A stretch of DNA of 64,000 nucleotides from the NCBI RefSeq assembly GCF_910592395.1, contig NC_088312.1, positions 21,831,292-21,895,291 on the forward strand, read 5' to 3'. A model generated the notes under the pieces. The model had not been told where the DNA came from, did not search any database, and worked only from the letters and a program-made list of their open reading frames with translations. Of the stretch, positions 46,493-59,100 are shown one piece after another (the stretch's first letter is position 1; the number at the start of each line of letters is the position of its first letter). This DNA is from Lineus longissimus (Eukaryota; Nemertea; Pilidiophora; Heteronemertea; Lineidae). Both the position numbers and the translations under genes were made by a program.

Positions 46493-48778
46493 ATGGCTGA
46501 CAGTAACAACGACCCGACAAAGGTGCTCGCAGTCAAGCGGTACCTCACAAACTCCGAGAAAAACCGTGAGTTTCTGAAGCGCGGAATGGCACCAGAGGAG
46601 ACATTCTTCGGTGTAAGAGTCGTCGAGTGTCCCAAAAATCTCGTGGTGGAACGTAAATTATCAAAAGAGGTAGAACTCCTTGAAAAACAACAGAGAGTTA
46701 TGTTGTCAAGGATTAATAGTAGTCAGCATATAATGAAGCTGAACTTTCGTAAGTTTAGGAAAGGATGTCCGAGTCTTGGAGGAGATAAAGGAGAGGACGT
46801 TGATGATGTACAACCTGGCTTTGCATTTCACCACGACGGGACCAGAAAGTCATCCATTGACATGAATATTCATAACTCCATTCATCAGCTCAAGAAAGAT
46901 ATCGACACAATCCACCATTTTACTGATTACAGGCACTCTGTTCATGCCCTGAAAGCTAAGCTGAGCAACATCAGTGACACCACTGATGAGGACACGCGGA
47001 ATGAGTATGATCGTGACATGAAAGCGATTGAGAAATCAGTAAAAGAACTGTCCGAGGAGGCTCGGAATGTGAAATGTAAAATGATCGAAGATAGCAAGGT
47101 TAAGAAACATCCGTATCTCCGCGCTCACCAGAACGAATACGTCTGGCACTTACCGAGTGGCAGCATCCGATTGATGAAGGGGCCTCAGCAACCGGACCTG
47201 GTAATGGAGGACACGGGAAGTGGATTCAGACAGAATGACTCGGGCTATCTACTCTTGGACAGACGGGGCAAGCTTCATAAGGCTTCATATCATATAAAAC
47301 CTCAATGCGACGCTTGCAAATTCCGCGTTAAAAACAAAGACGACAGAAGGATCGACACGACAGATTCACCGGCGTTGTCCGACGGCCTGCACAATCACAA
47401 GTTCGTTGTCGGGAGTATGAACTCACAATCTACAATATTCCGGGTGCCAAGTTGTTATTTGAAAGATCGAGAACATTTGGAGCATTCTCAGATGGGATCG
47501 TCGACTCATGTTGGCCATAGCAATGCTTCTCCTTCAAGAGATAAGGAAACGCACGCTTCCAAAAGAGGGTCCTCAGCGTGCGCCCCAAAGATTGAATGCA
47601 ATGGAATCTCGCCTCTGGCGCGGACGCTCAGCCCGAAAACACTGGATAAAACACCTAGTCCACCTAAGACTCCGAAACCCGACAGACCAAAGACCAGACG
47701 CGCGTCTGAGGTCCTAGCCATTTCTGAGGTCCGGCCACTCCTCGAATCAGATGATTCCGATAGCGACCTCACCTTCCGACGCCATTCATATTCAGACGCT
47801 GTCACTGCGGCCCCTTCTTCAAATCTCCGGTTGCAACTCTTCAAGCAGGCCACCTCGAAGCACGGCTCAGAGCAAATCACCAAGTCTGCTGAGGGGTCTA
47901 CAGATGATCACCGCAGGTCCAAGACCTCAGTGCCGGGCCGGCTGGCGTCCGACGAGGAAGAGATGACAGGGAAGCGACGGTGCATATCAGCAAGGGCGAG
48001 GCTTCTGCAAAGAGCGGTAATGTATATATGTTCCTGTTTGTGGGCATAGATGCCGCACCGCACATAATCGTATACGGCTGCAAGCCAAAGATCGGGAATA
48101 AGAGGGACAGCCTAGTACCTCCGCACAGAGAGGCGCGGTACTTGCTATTCCGTTGTTGATTTCGTCTACGGAAATCGTAATTCGTGAGTGAAATGGAACC
48201 TGCACACTATTGCGCTAAACTTAAATTTGTCGCGACAGCATCTTCCTAGTGTCGATATAGTATCTGATTATGATTTTGTCAGCAGTACTAATGTAATAAT
48301 ATTTTCCTTTTTCCTATACATGTACTTACTCTCACGATCTACATGTAATATGCGTACACTTGCGCACAGAGGTGAGAAGGGTCCTAAAAGTCGAAAAAGG
48401 GTGCGAACGTACGTGTACTTGGAGTATGATCCTTTATCCCACTTATACTCTTCGAATCCATTTCTGATCTGCATACCCTTCTTTATTCAGGCGCTGGAAT
48501 CAAAAAGTAGTTGTGTGAAAATAGACGCATTTCTTAAGAAGTTTGAAACTACCGACGATAAGAAGCCTCCCGTGCGACCAGCAGGGACTGATCCAAACGC
48601 CGTTCACCGCAGACGGAACACAACGCCATTTTGCACCGATGTTAAAACACCAAAGCAAGAACTGTTTTACTCCCCGACGAATATTGAAACCGAGAAAGAC
48701 TTGTCGATCCTGATGAAGGACATGAAGAAATGTCGCTACTTGCGGGAATATAAGCCAAGGAAGATATATTGGCACTAG
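46493..48778 (+). CDS. Unrecognised two-exon gene, 603-residue product
   Basis: Exon 1 is 46493-48016 and exon 2 48491-48778, joined by GTAATG...TTATTCAG with phase kept. I chose the second ATG: AACTATGG has A at -3 and G at +4, while the ATG at 46484 is in poor context. The N-terminal ~100 residues are charged, with a probable coiled coil (KLSKEVELLEKQQRVMLSRI, about residues 52-71). A second helix lies about 165-200 (KAIEKSVKELSEEARNV). A CDACKF motif and a long Ser/Thr/Pro-rich, probably disordered region follow. The C-terminus is LMKDMKKCRYLREY then basic. No signal peptide or membrane span. I do not recognise the family. Divergent pairing with a Jupiter-like gene hints at a cytoskeletal or ciliary role, which is speculative. 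Confidence 0.72.
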
Positions 48779-49080
48779 ACATGGCCGCTTTTCTTTGAAC
48801 TCCCTGATTGGAAGTGCTCCGTTTATTGGGAAAAGACGATCACACGTTTTAATAACTCTTCTTTATTATATTTCTTTATATTATATATATAATATTATAT
48901 ATATATATCATATTATATTATATATAATAGTTCTTTCTATTGATGTAAATTATAAAATCAAAATTAAATTAAATGTCAAACTACCGTCATAGTTTTTTGC
49001 CCAGTCTATCTAACCGGGATGCCTAACACAAGGACCAACCGCCAAGGTAATGGATTGTGACATTGTCTTTCTGTAATAAA
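48779..49080 (+). other. Probable 3' UTR with AT-rich tract and polyA signal
   Basis: It follows the stop codon of the gene at 46493. A TA-rich, self-complementary run occupies about 48874-48940. AATAAA at 49075-49080 is the first good polyadenylation signal. Confidence 0.45.
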
Positions 49081-50040
49081 AAGCACGACGGAGCAACCTA
49101 GGGGCACATGGCGTTCTGACATGATCTCCAAGACAGAGATTGGTCAACCTATTGGATATTATGTGACTGAGACACCTTGTATTTCTGATATAATCAACTC
49201 GACGGAGCTAGCTAGGAGTTTAGGGATTGAGACACCATGCGATCTGACTCGATCTCCAAGATAAGTGACTGAGACACCTCGTCTTTCTGATGTAATCTAA
49301 AGGACTGAGAGGGAACAACCCCTGAGAGACAACTTGTCTTTCTGATATAATAAGCAAGACCGAGAGGGAACAATCTCTTGGTTTAGAGATTGAGACACCT
49401 TGTCTTTTTCTGATCTAATCATCAGGACGGAGAGGGAACAACCTCCGAGTTTAGGGATTGGGACATCACTGGATACGGAGCGAACAACCTCTGGGTTGGG
49501 ATTGAGACATCGTGTCTTTTTGGACATCACTGGATACAGAGCGAACAATCTCTGGGTTGGGATTGAGACATCGTGTCTTTTTGGACATCACTGGATACAG
49601 AGCGAACAATCTCTGGGTTGGGATTGAGACATCGTGTCTTTTGGACATCACTGGATACAGAAGGAACAATCTGTGAGTTGGGAATGGGGACATCATGTTT
49701 TTCGAACATAACTGGATACAGGGGGAACAACCTCTGTGTTGGGATTGAGACATCGTGTCTTTTCGGACATCACTGGATACAGAAGGAACAATCTGTGAGT
49801 TGGGAATGGGGACATCGTGTTTTTCGAACATAACTGGATACAGGGGGAACAACCTCTGTGTTGGGATTGAGACATCGTGTCTTTTCGGACATCACTGGAT
49901 ACAGAAGGAACAATCTGTGAATTGGGAGTGGGGACATCGTGTTTTTCGAACATACCTGGATAGTAGGGAATGATCAATGTGTTGGGATTGCGACAGCGTG
50001 TCTTTTCAGACATCGCTGGATACAGAGGGAACAGCTTAAC
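49080..50040. repeat. 61-bp minisatellite with 122-bp higher-order units
   Basis: GGATAC recurs at 49471, 49532, 49593, 49653, 49714, 49775, 49836, 49897, 49958 and 50018, a spacing of 60-61 bp. From 49653 two unit types alternate: one with GGAATGGGGACATC and CGAACATAACT, the other with GGGATTGAGACATCGTGTCT. That gives three 122-bp dimers. Left of 49471 the units are increasingly degenerate but still show GAGGGAACAACC and GATTGAGACACC. Long open frames on both strands here are by-products. Confidence 0.88.
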
Positions 50041-50755
50041 CATGAAAGAACTGTTTCCCCTGACAAGGGGACATGACACCAAACCTCAAACATACTTTTT
50101 GGGGGCAAAAGAATAAGACAATACAAGAAGTTGTTTTTAAAACTTTTATTCAACCAGTCATTGGTTAAAGCACTGTGCAACTGTATTGGTTTATCTCATA
50201 ACAATATCACTAGTTTATGGTGTGGACAGTTGTTGCATATTGACATTTTGAAGACACAGGGGATGTTCTGTAGACCAGTTTTAGCCTTTTTATGGAAGGA
50301 TTTCTATCCAAACAATCAGTGGATAGATTCCCTCACATTCTTGACAGGTGGGTCAGTTTATTGAGAACTTTGTTTCCCAGTGTGTATTGCTGTGATTTCT
50401 AAAAGGCACCCACTATGTCCCACTAAATCCTTCTAGCCCGCAATCCCAGCCCCTGGTCAGTTCTTCAGAAGACAATGAACAGCAGTATGAATTCAATGCA
50501 CCAACACTACACATTGTGATATGGTCTTTTTTCGACATGTAGGAAGTTTAGTCTGAACACTGCAAGGAGCTCGATCAGTCATTGGATAAATTATAAATAT
50601 AAATAAACCACTGGCATCGCAAACTGTGACATTTTTCTGGCACTAAATGAAATCTTTATACCAATACCTGTCAAGACACCTTCAAATTGACAGATCAAAT
50701 TGAACATCAATTGTATTTTTTGGAAAACAGCCCTATTTCATTTTATTTACACAGA

Positions 50756-50921
50756 GGGCCGAATTTACAAAGGGTGTTTAGCTTAAAACAGCGTTTAATG
50801 TCTTAATAGACAGAGTCAGGGCCTTGCAGGGTTTCTTCATGAAAACCGCATTAGGCCCTGAAACTGATTATGTAGAATTTACACGCGTCTAACTCTTAAA
50901 CACCCTTCGTAAATTCGGCCC
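50756..50921. mobile_element. MITE-like element with ~25-bp terminal inverted repeats
   Basis: GGGCCGAATTTACAAAGGGT at the left end pairs with ACCCTTCGTAAATTCGGCCC at the right end, with one mismatch. The 166-bp element is non-coding. Flanks share AGA, possibly a target duplication. Confidence 0.65.
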
Positions 50922-51588
50922 AGAGACTTTTAACTACGTTTAGAAGAAATGCAAAACAACACTATATACAGACTGTACACTGTGAAAGTTGTGACCTTTG
51001 GAAAGTCACTTCGCTATACTCAGTCCCTACACGTGGACAAGGACAACTTTGTGTCTGCTCAATTGAAACCAGATTCGGTTTTAAAATGTGCGACTACTTT
51101 TACCTAACCTGATAGTCTTGACACCCATTCCTAAAATAAACTGACTGTTTGAAACACATGAACAAGTACCCATACATTTCGGATCCTGCTGTTTGCACAA
51201 TTTGCTTCTTTCTCTTTTCCCGGTGGTGGCACTTTGTCGAGGACCAAATTATGGCACCAATGTTTCTGAATTAAACAGAGCCTGACCCAAGATTTCGGCG
51301 AAGTTTTGCCACTCCACCACAAAATATGCTCATCTGGCGACAGGCAAATTGGTGTGAAAAACAAGGAACTCATCAAAACATATCTGGTTATATTTTTTCA
51401 TTAGTCATTCGCTACTTTGCTAAAAACAAATGAAGCCAAATATCGAGATGACATGATGGTGCCTTAACTGCCTTGTCTCCATGTGCAGGTGTTTTTGTAC
51501 CACATGCACATGCACAGCACTGTCTTCTTGATAATCAAATAGTAAACACATCTGCTGACAGAAAATCTGCATTATAAAACCACACTAT

Positions 51589-51706
51589 GGGTGATATGAA
51601 TAAAGAATAGCAAACGCTTTTATCTAAATCTCCATGTACATTTACACTAGGCCTTTCTGTACAAAACCGGAGTAAAAGCATTTGCTAGTCTTTATTCATA
51701 TCACCC
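51589..51706. mobile_element. Short MITE-like element, ~35-bp inverted repeats
   Basis: GGGTGATATGAATAAAGAAT at the left end faces its near-complement at the right (AGTCTTTATTCATATCACCC). The inverted similarity extends to about 35 bp per side across a 118-bp element. Confidence 0.65.
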
Positions 51707-53176
51707 AATGTCGATACTTGGCTGTCAATCAACTGATAACTGATCTGGAGAGAAGCAAATTGTGCAAAAAGGCAGGATTCCAAGACTTCTTGAAATTCAT
51801 TATCAAATGAGCCAATTCAAGTTCTAACAATAGAGTATTCAATATTCCCAAATTCACGCAATAAATTATAATTATGATATCAAAGGTTTATAATACACTT
51901 CAACAACGTGAACTAAAATCTTCACTTTGGACGGACATGATATTGTCAATCGCTGAACAACAGCAAGCTCAAACTGTACACTTACAAGTAAAATATGACT
52001 GGGGAATCACTGGTGCAAAAATGGCTACTCAAACTGGCACAGCACGACTACAAATACCACGAGAAAGCTCTAGGTTTATTGCAAAGGGCTTGAAAAAGTG
52101 ATCATGTCTTACAAGTCTTTTTTTATCATTACACTTTCATGCAGAACCACGTGGAACAATGTCGTCCAAAACCATCTCTTCCAGCAGGTTATCCCTGCGC
52201 CACAGGACTCAACGTCAAAACAAGATAAACACCACCTCCAAAGAAAGACAGGCACTGAACCAATTCTGGGTCTGAACTGGCGGAAGCTGTGATTATGGTC
52301 GACGGTATAAGAAAGCTCTGCTGCATATCGTGCAAAATGGACGGAGCATAAAAATACCCTTCAAAGATAGTGTTTTCAATCTGGAAGGCAGGCAAGAATT
52401 GTACCAGCTACTATCATATACAATTTTGGTAGCAAGAGTTTGAAACTCAGGACAGTCTCTGTAACAATTTTTGCTTTCTCCCGAGATATTAGGACATGTG
52501 ATACATGTAGTTTCCCATTGGCCAAAGTTCACTGCAAGTAGAGCCAGGCGACACAGTGAAAATCATAACAAAAACAGTCCATTGCTGGCATGTTCACAAA
52601 GGCCTTCAGTGACAGTGATAGTTATGAGTTTGGCACCCAAAGCCTTGGGAAGTTAATGGAATGTTGAACTAGCCTAACCACAAGACATATATCAGTTGAA
52701 GACGTCTGCTACACACAGACCTAAAGCTACAGCAGTGTTTGACACCCTATAACACGCAATGATACAATAATGTACTTCTAGGGTTTGACTGTGTTCACTA
52801 AAAGTCCAAAAGGGGAAATAGATAACTGGCTCATCTTGTACATGATGTACAATGACGACTTTAAGGAGAGATGTTAACTCAATACATTGAGTGAATGTTA
52901 ACTTCAAGAACCATAGCGTAGGTGCTCCAGCAAGCATAACTTAAAGCACAAGGCAAATAAGAGTCAGCTGTTCCTTCAAGTCCCTGATGTGGTATCTGAT
53001 TCCCGCAATCAGAACCAGGCCAGTGAACAGACCAGGAACAGGACCGAGTGGCAACTTGAGCGAGACACTGATGGCACTGTTGTCAAGTGCTTCAGACAAC
53101 AAAGCTGGTGCCACAGACCATACCACTCCTTCTCTCTCCAGCTTCTCTTGACACCTGTCAATCACTACTAATTAGG

Positions 53177-56100
53177 TCAACTCGGTGATGGCTCCAATGG
53201 CTCGAATTCTGACTGGTGACGTTCGATTCTGTCAAGGAGCTGTGAGGCCACAGGGCAGAAATCTGCCTCCCACTTGTCACTCATGAATTCCCTCATCTCG
53301 GCGTCCAGACTTGACATGACCGAGTTATCCAGGGCAGCTTCATCATCTGAAATTAAAGCGAATTATTTAAAGTTTTGTCTGTCTATGTACAGGGTGTCAC
53401 ATCTTCTTCCTGATTTTGATTCACTCTGATTTTGGGAGCATTTTGTAACATGCCTTTCCAGATAGGCCCCAATTGGGGTTATTTAGTTGCTAGTTTGAGG
53501 TTCTACCACTGACATTCAGAGTAGGGTTTGGGCACCCTAATCATTCACCCATATATTCCATTGATTGGCCTGGCATAGGCATCAAAGATGTGAACAAGTG
53601 GAGTCAGAGTCGGGTATCGCAGCCAAAATGTTTGGATTATGAATCCGACACAGCAAACATTGATCAGAATGAGTCACAAAGCCAGCATATTTCAGGGGCT
53701 CAAATTCCCACAGGTTGAAAATGTGAAGTGCTATACTTACCAAGATATTCAATTAGCAGCTCTGAGAGTGTTTGAGTTTCTTGTTCTCCAAAACAATCAT
53801 TAGAACTCGTGATCTTGGCGCTGTAATTCATCAAGATCTGACAAACCATGCTGGCTAACTGCCAATCATTGCGGCCGAAATCCGAAAGAACATCAACAAG
53901 CCTGCAATGATAACATCATAAAACAAAACTTGTCACTGGAAATAAGCTAGGTTACTGATAACAGCTAACTAGTAATTGATCATGTCACACATGTGCATAG
54001 AGTACAGCAGAATGATTAGTCGAGTAATCTTTCATGATTTTTTCCCCAAATGCCCAATTTTAGCAAGGACAGCTTAAGCCAGGAACTCTGAAATCACCTT
54101 ACAAGAAATCATCCAAAATGTTTAAAGGACAGCAAGGAGAAATGGCATATTATACCAACAAACGTGCGCGACGTGGCAAATGATACTTACTTGGTGATTC
54201 CTCCCTCTGTTTTTAGTGTCGCCCTCTTCTCAGTGTCGGCCATCATGTTGATGAGGACACCGCACGCCGCATACACGATGTCACGATTACCAGAGTCCAG
54301 CAGAGTAACGAGGATTTTATCAACTGAAAGCAAAACGATATCGTGAGTGACAACTTCAGGAAAGTAAGGAGACTAATGGGCTACACATTATTGGCATGGA
54401 ACAGACTTTACCACAAAATTTAGGAACAAAGTTATGAATTTTCATTTTGAAAGAGAGGAATTTTATGCTTGACTGAAATCAGGTAATACCATAGGTCTGA
54501 TTAACAGATGAGGACGTATGAAGACGTTCATTATCTCGGACATTGTACCTTTGTTTTCCACTAAGAAGTCCCGCACAGGTTTTTGTCGTGACAAGTTTCC
54601 ATACACCCGGACGGCCTCGATCAGTCCCTCCATATGATTTGTCAGCACCAATTTTAACAGAGCTGAAAAAATATTTACAAGATTTATAGACAGAATGCAA
54701 AGTGACTAAAACAGTAGAATAGTGTTGATCGGTATGTACAAACTACCCACTGCAAGTTTGCTCTGTGGGCACACATCACCGATGGAGCAGTCTTCCTCTA
54801 GGTTTTGGATTAGGTTTCATCTTTAGATAATGTTAAAGCTAAGTGGTCCAATCTGCCAAGGTTCGAGATCCCAATTGACCTTCTTCTAGACACCAACATC
54901 TAAAGCGGTCATGGAAACACATGTAGCAACGCAGCAAGAACTATGCTGACATTGCTAACCTCAAATAACGTCAAGCAGGACTTCTTGTACAAGCCCTGTA
55001 AAGGTATCCGACTCAATGTGCCTCCTAGCGGACTCCATTGGCCACGAGGCCATTACATGGGAAATGAAAGTGGAGAATATCAGCACCAAATCCTTCAACT
55101 TACATTCAGCTATATTGACCTGAAGATCGACATAATCCTCCGATCCTTTGTCTGTGTACATATAGTAAGTCAGATTATTGATTGTAGCTATCGTATTCAA
55201 CACCAACTCTTCACTTGTGGTGACGTCCTTCGAATCTGAAAAACACATGAACAATAAATGAGAATGAGACACTACTGGCTGTAGAAACAACATATGAAAT
55301 GAAAGGAGGACACCAGATTGGGTGAAACGGGCCTCTTTGACAAAGACGAATCAGAGTCTAAACAAAACAAATGTGCACACTTAGATCACGTCAGAAGGGC
55401 TAAGCTGACTTCAGGCAATGCCATAAGCCACTGTGAATCTTTGTTCCAGGTGAATTGCATGACCGGTCAGCGCCCAAACAAACTTCTTCGAAAAGGTTAA
55501 TTTACGCTCACAAGGAGAGTTGCTCTTCCATTCACATTAGGGCCACAATGGGGTATCAAAACCCACTACGGCAGCGGTTAAGGAACTAACGTTACTTGTT
55601 GCAAAATCATTTTCTCAATAAGAAAACTCACCTAATATATGAAGCAGCAATTTATGACACTGTCTATCTCCAGCTAAAGTCGGACCAACATTTTCATTGA
55701 TTGACAAGTTAGCTATGACTCGCACAAGTTTCATCAAGACGTCCTCAACATTTTTTGTTTCTTTCTTCGGTTGATTACTTATGGACGGGTCTCGGCGTCT
55801 TGCCTCTGATGACTGCAAAGTAAGAAGAAGATCAGTACGTTAGTTCAATATCTGTCCACCAGGTCAACCTGCACAGTATACTCAGTTCATGTTCATGTAA
55901 GACGAAATGCATTTCCTTTGCTCATGTCCCTTTTTCTCTAGTCTCCGTGACAAATATCTTAACTTGAAAAGAATTGGATTAAAAAGTGAGCTCCAAAATA
56001 AAGATTTTTTGTTCTACCTTTTAACAGCTGAAAAAAATGTAGCCCGCCTCACTGGCAAATTTTGCTTCCTTGCTTACCAAATAAGGAAAACGGTAGCTCA

Positions 56101-59100
56101 TCATGTATTATATTATAACCTTGTAGGTCAACACTGCTGAATACTACATTATATACCTCATTTATGATCACCGATCTTCTTCCACTCTTAAGTAATCTAA
56201 GTATTATTTGACTACTTTAATTACTTAGTGCTCTCTTTCTTCATCTTATGTAAAATGTAAATTTTTATACGGATTCAATAAACGATTTGTAATTTGTAAT
56301 TTGTAATTTGTAACATCTCGCCTTGTGCAGTGTTAGTCAATCGCCCAGCAACTGTCACTAGCTCACCAAACACTAGTGACAGGGTCAAAAGATATGATGC
56401 TGTCTTGTACCCCCATTTTGGATAGTGACGCTGTCAAAATCAATAAGGGTTCGAAAGAGAAAGACTCCATGAACTCGTTGCATAATGATGCAGGAAAGCG
56501 ATCCATTTTTTGTTTTTTTACGTCAGATGTCCTGAGGTGTGGGTATGTCACGCACGTCAAGTTCCTCGACCCCTCAGGTACTGCATCTTGAGAGGAATAT
56601 CATCAGTTCTAACAAACCTCTGCACTACTTCCTTCTTACCTTCAAATTTGCTTCCATATAATATTTAAAGACTGAAATAATGGTCTCTATTGACTTGGGC
56701 TGCTGGTACAACGCCAATCGTGAGTCGTCACTTTTAGCGGTGAGATTGCCAAGAATAAAACTGATGCGAACCACAACATCCTGAAAGCAAACAACAACTT
56801 GTTGATGATATTTCAAATTGCTACTGTAGACTCGGTGATATCTGTGACTGTTTTGTTTTTGAGATTTTTGCAAAAAGGGTACCAAACAAAAACCTTAAAC
56901 CAGTAAAAAGCTTGACTTGAACGTGTCAACCATAACAATTTAGACAGCAAACCAAAGGCTGAATTCAATCTACCGCCAAATGAAAAGAGCAAATTCACCA
57001 ACTCTTTTCAACTAGAGCATTTTGCAGTTCATTTATTTCTTCAAAAGTAGCAAGGAGTCATTAATCAGACCTGACTCCAGTCTGAAATTGGAAGCAATAT
57101 AGAATAAGACATGATTCTAGCTGGGTTCTTTATCACCAAAGCCATAATTCAGTGGTTCAGGATTATATGTAACAGAACATGATTCATATAAATATCTTAC
57201 CTCCTTCTTCTGGTATTTAGTCAATATATTGAGGAAAGATTTGAAGGAGGACGTCTTCTGGGAGACAATATTACAACAGTCCATGTGTAATGTTAATTTG
57301 CTGGAAGAAAAAAAGAAAATTTATTAATTAGCGGTATCAATAATCATGGTGGTTGTCTAATGATGTAGTTATTTATTGCCTTGATCAGGGCTAAATGTCA
57401 CTCAATGCAAAGTGATCAAATTTCTCTCCTGGAGAGCATCATCTGCATTGAAATTGACCACATATTTGATCAGATGGTCAAGATGGACAACTTTCCTTCA
57501 TATATTTGTTTGACGGACACCACCGTTGTTAGGAAAGAGCCGTAGTTGATGTCGTAAGTTCAAGGCTCAATGAAGCCGTCGACCAGGACGTGGTTCCTAC
57601 CTGAGTATCCTTGATACATTGAGCACCGAATCATGATCACCAGGGCAGAGTTCCAACACGCGGCACACCTCATCAACGACCTTGTAATGAATGAACTTCT
57701 CACGACTAGAACTAGTATCGGCTAGATTCCGCAACGCGGCGGTCAACTGAACCAGGATGTGACCCAGTTGCTCCATAGGCTTACCAGCCTCCGAAATCTA
57801 AAACGAAAACAATAATCAGCTGACCGAATAAGATGGAGTGATGTCTTGGAGTGATGTGGTCAAAGACCATTCAAACATATTCTAATATAGATTTGTTTTC
57901 TGGATTCAAATTTGCAAGAAATGTGATCTCAAGTCTTACCAGCTGGTTGATCTGTGTCAGCATCTTCGCCAATGCTCCTATGCATCCCTCCTTAGCGATG
58001 GGCTTCAGCGTCACGTTACTACCAGAGATGAGTTTGATGGCTCCAATCAGGTAAACCAGTGCATCTGTCGAGGCGACGATGTCCATCCCTTTCAAAGTCT
58101 GAACAAGGAGACCTGGAATGTTGAATGTCAATTCGTCAAAGTCCTGAAAATATCTGCTGGTTTGCTGTAACTCTCACCCGAAGTTTTGAAACAGGGTAGG
58201 AACTTGTAAGTAGGCTTTTTTTATTACACAAGCTGAGATGAGGTTGACCATTCAAATAACTTTTCACCCTAGAAAGCCCAATTTCAAGTAACTTGACGAG
58301 GCCTTCAATTACAGAAGTTGCAAAACACTGGGTCTGGTGATTTCAGTTTCAGCCAGGTCATGAATTGACGAATTAAAATGACTAACTTTGTCACTTACCT
58401 AAAACGACGCCGTCCTCCACGAACAGGGTGTCATTCTTCTCATCTTTACTGACCTTGAACACTAACTTACACACATTCATCAAGTTGTTGCCACTCACTT
58501 TCAGCTGTAAGAAAACAAATGAGGTCAGCGGTAGCAGAAATAGGAGAGAACCGTGGCCAGTGGTTAGAGTGCCGAGATTATCACGAGGTTACGAGTTCGA
58601 CTCTCGGAATGCTCACCGCTGTTTTGTCTTTGTGTCCTTGAGAAGCACACTCAAACCTGAGTTGCTCCTTCTTATGAATGAGACATAAAAGAAGGCTCCT
58701 TGTACCTTGTCTTCGCCAGGACCAGCAGAACCTCTACCAAGGGAGCAACAGGAGTAGCTTGAGATGTACTCTATCTCTGGCTGAACTAGCACCTAAGTGG
58801 AGTGGCACATAATAAGCTCAGTCAGACAAACCTCCGACCTGGAGTGTCTCACATACTTACAGCAAGAATATTCCGTGCCAGAACAAGGAGCAGTCTCGGT
58901 TCTTCCATGTCCAGAAGTTTGAATATCGATTTGAGAATAGCCGATCGTCGCTTGCAGTTCCTCCCTAGTAGATTGCCCTCGGATAATGCCTTATACAGCA
59001 TGTTGCCAAGGTGGATCAACCGCTCTGTATTTCCTGGAAGAAATAAACCTTGAAAGATGAAGAGACAAAATGTACTTAGTTGAGCTCAGGAATGTTACCA

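Larger units (their letters stand above)
50041..53176. other. ARMC2 downstream region, no gene seen
   Basis: This lies 3' of the ARMC2 stop codon on the minus strand and may include its 3' UTR. Minus-strand AATAAA signals occur at several places (for example complement of 52075-52080), none decisive. It contains two short inverted-repeat elements listed separately. No open frame is convincing. Confidence 0.45.

Noticed and set aside
49297-50082. Several 65-129 codon frames on both strands in the minisatellite
   Set aside because: They arise from a 61-bp repeat lacking stop codons, and cycle through frames rather than encoding one protein.
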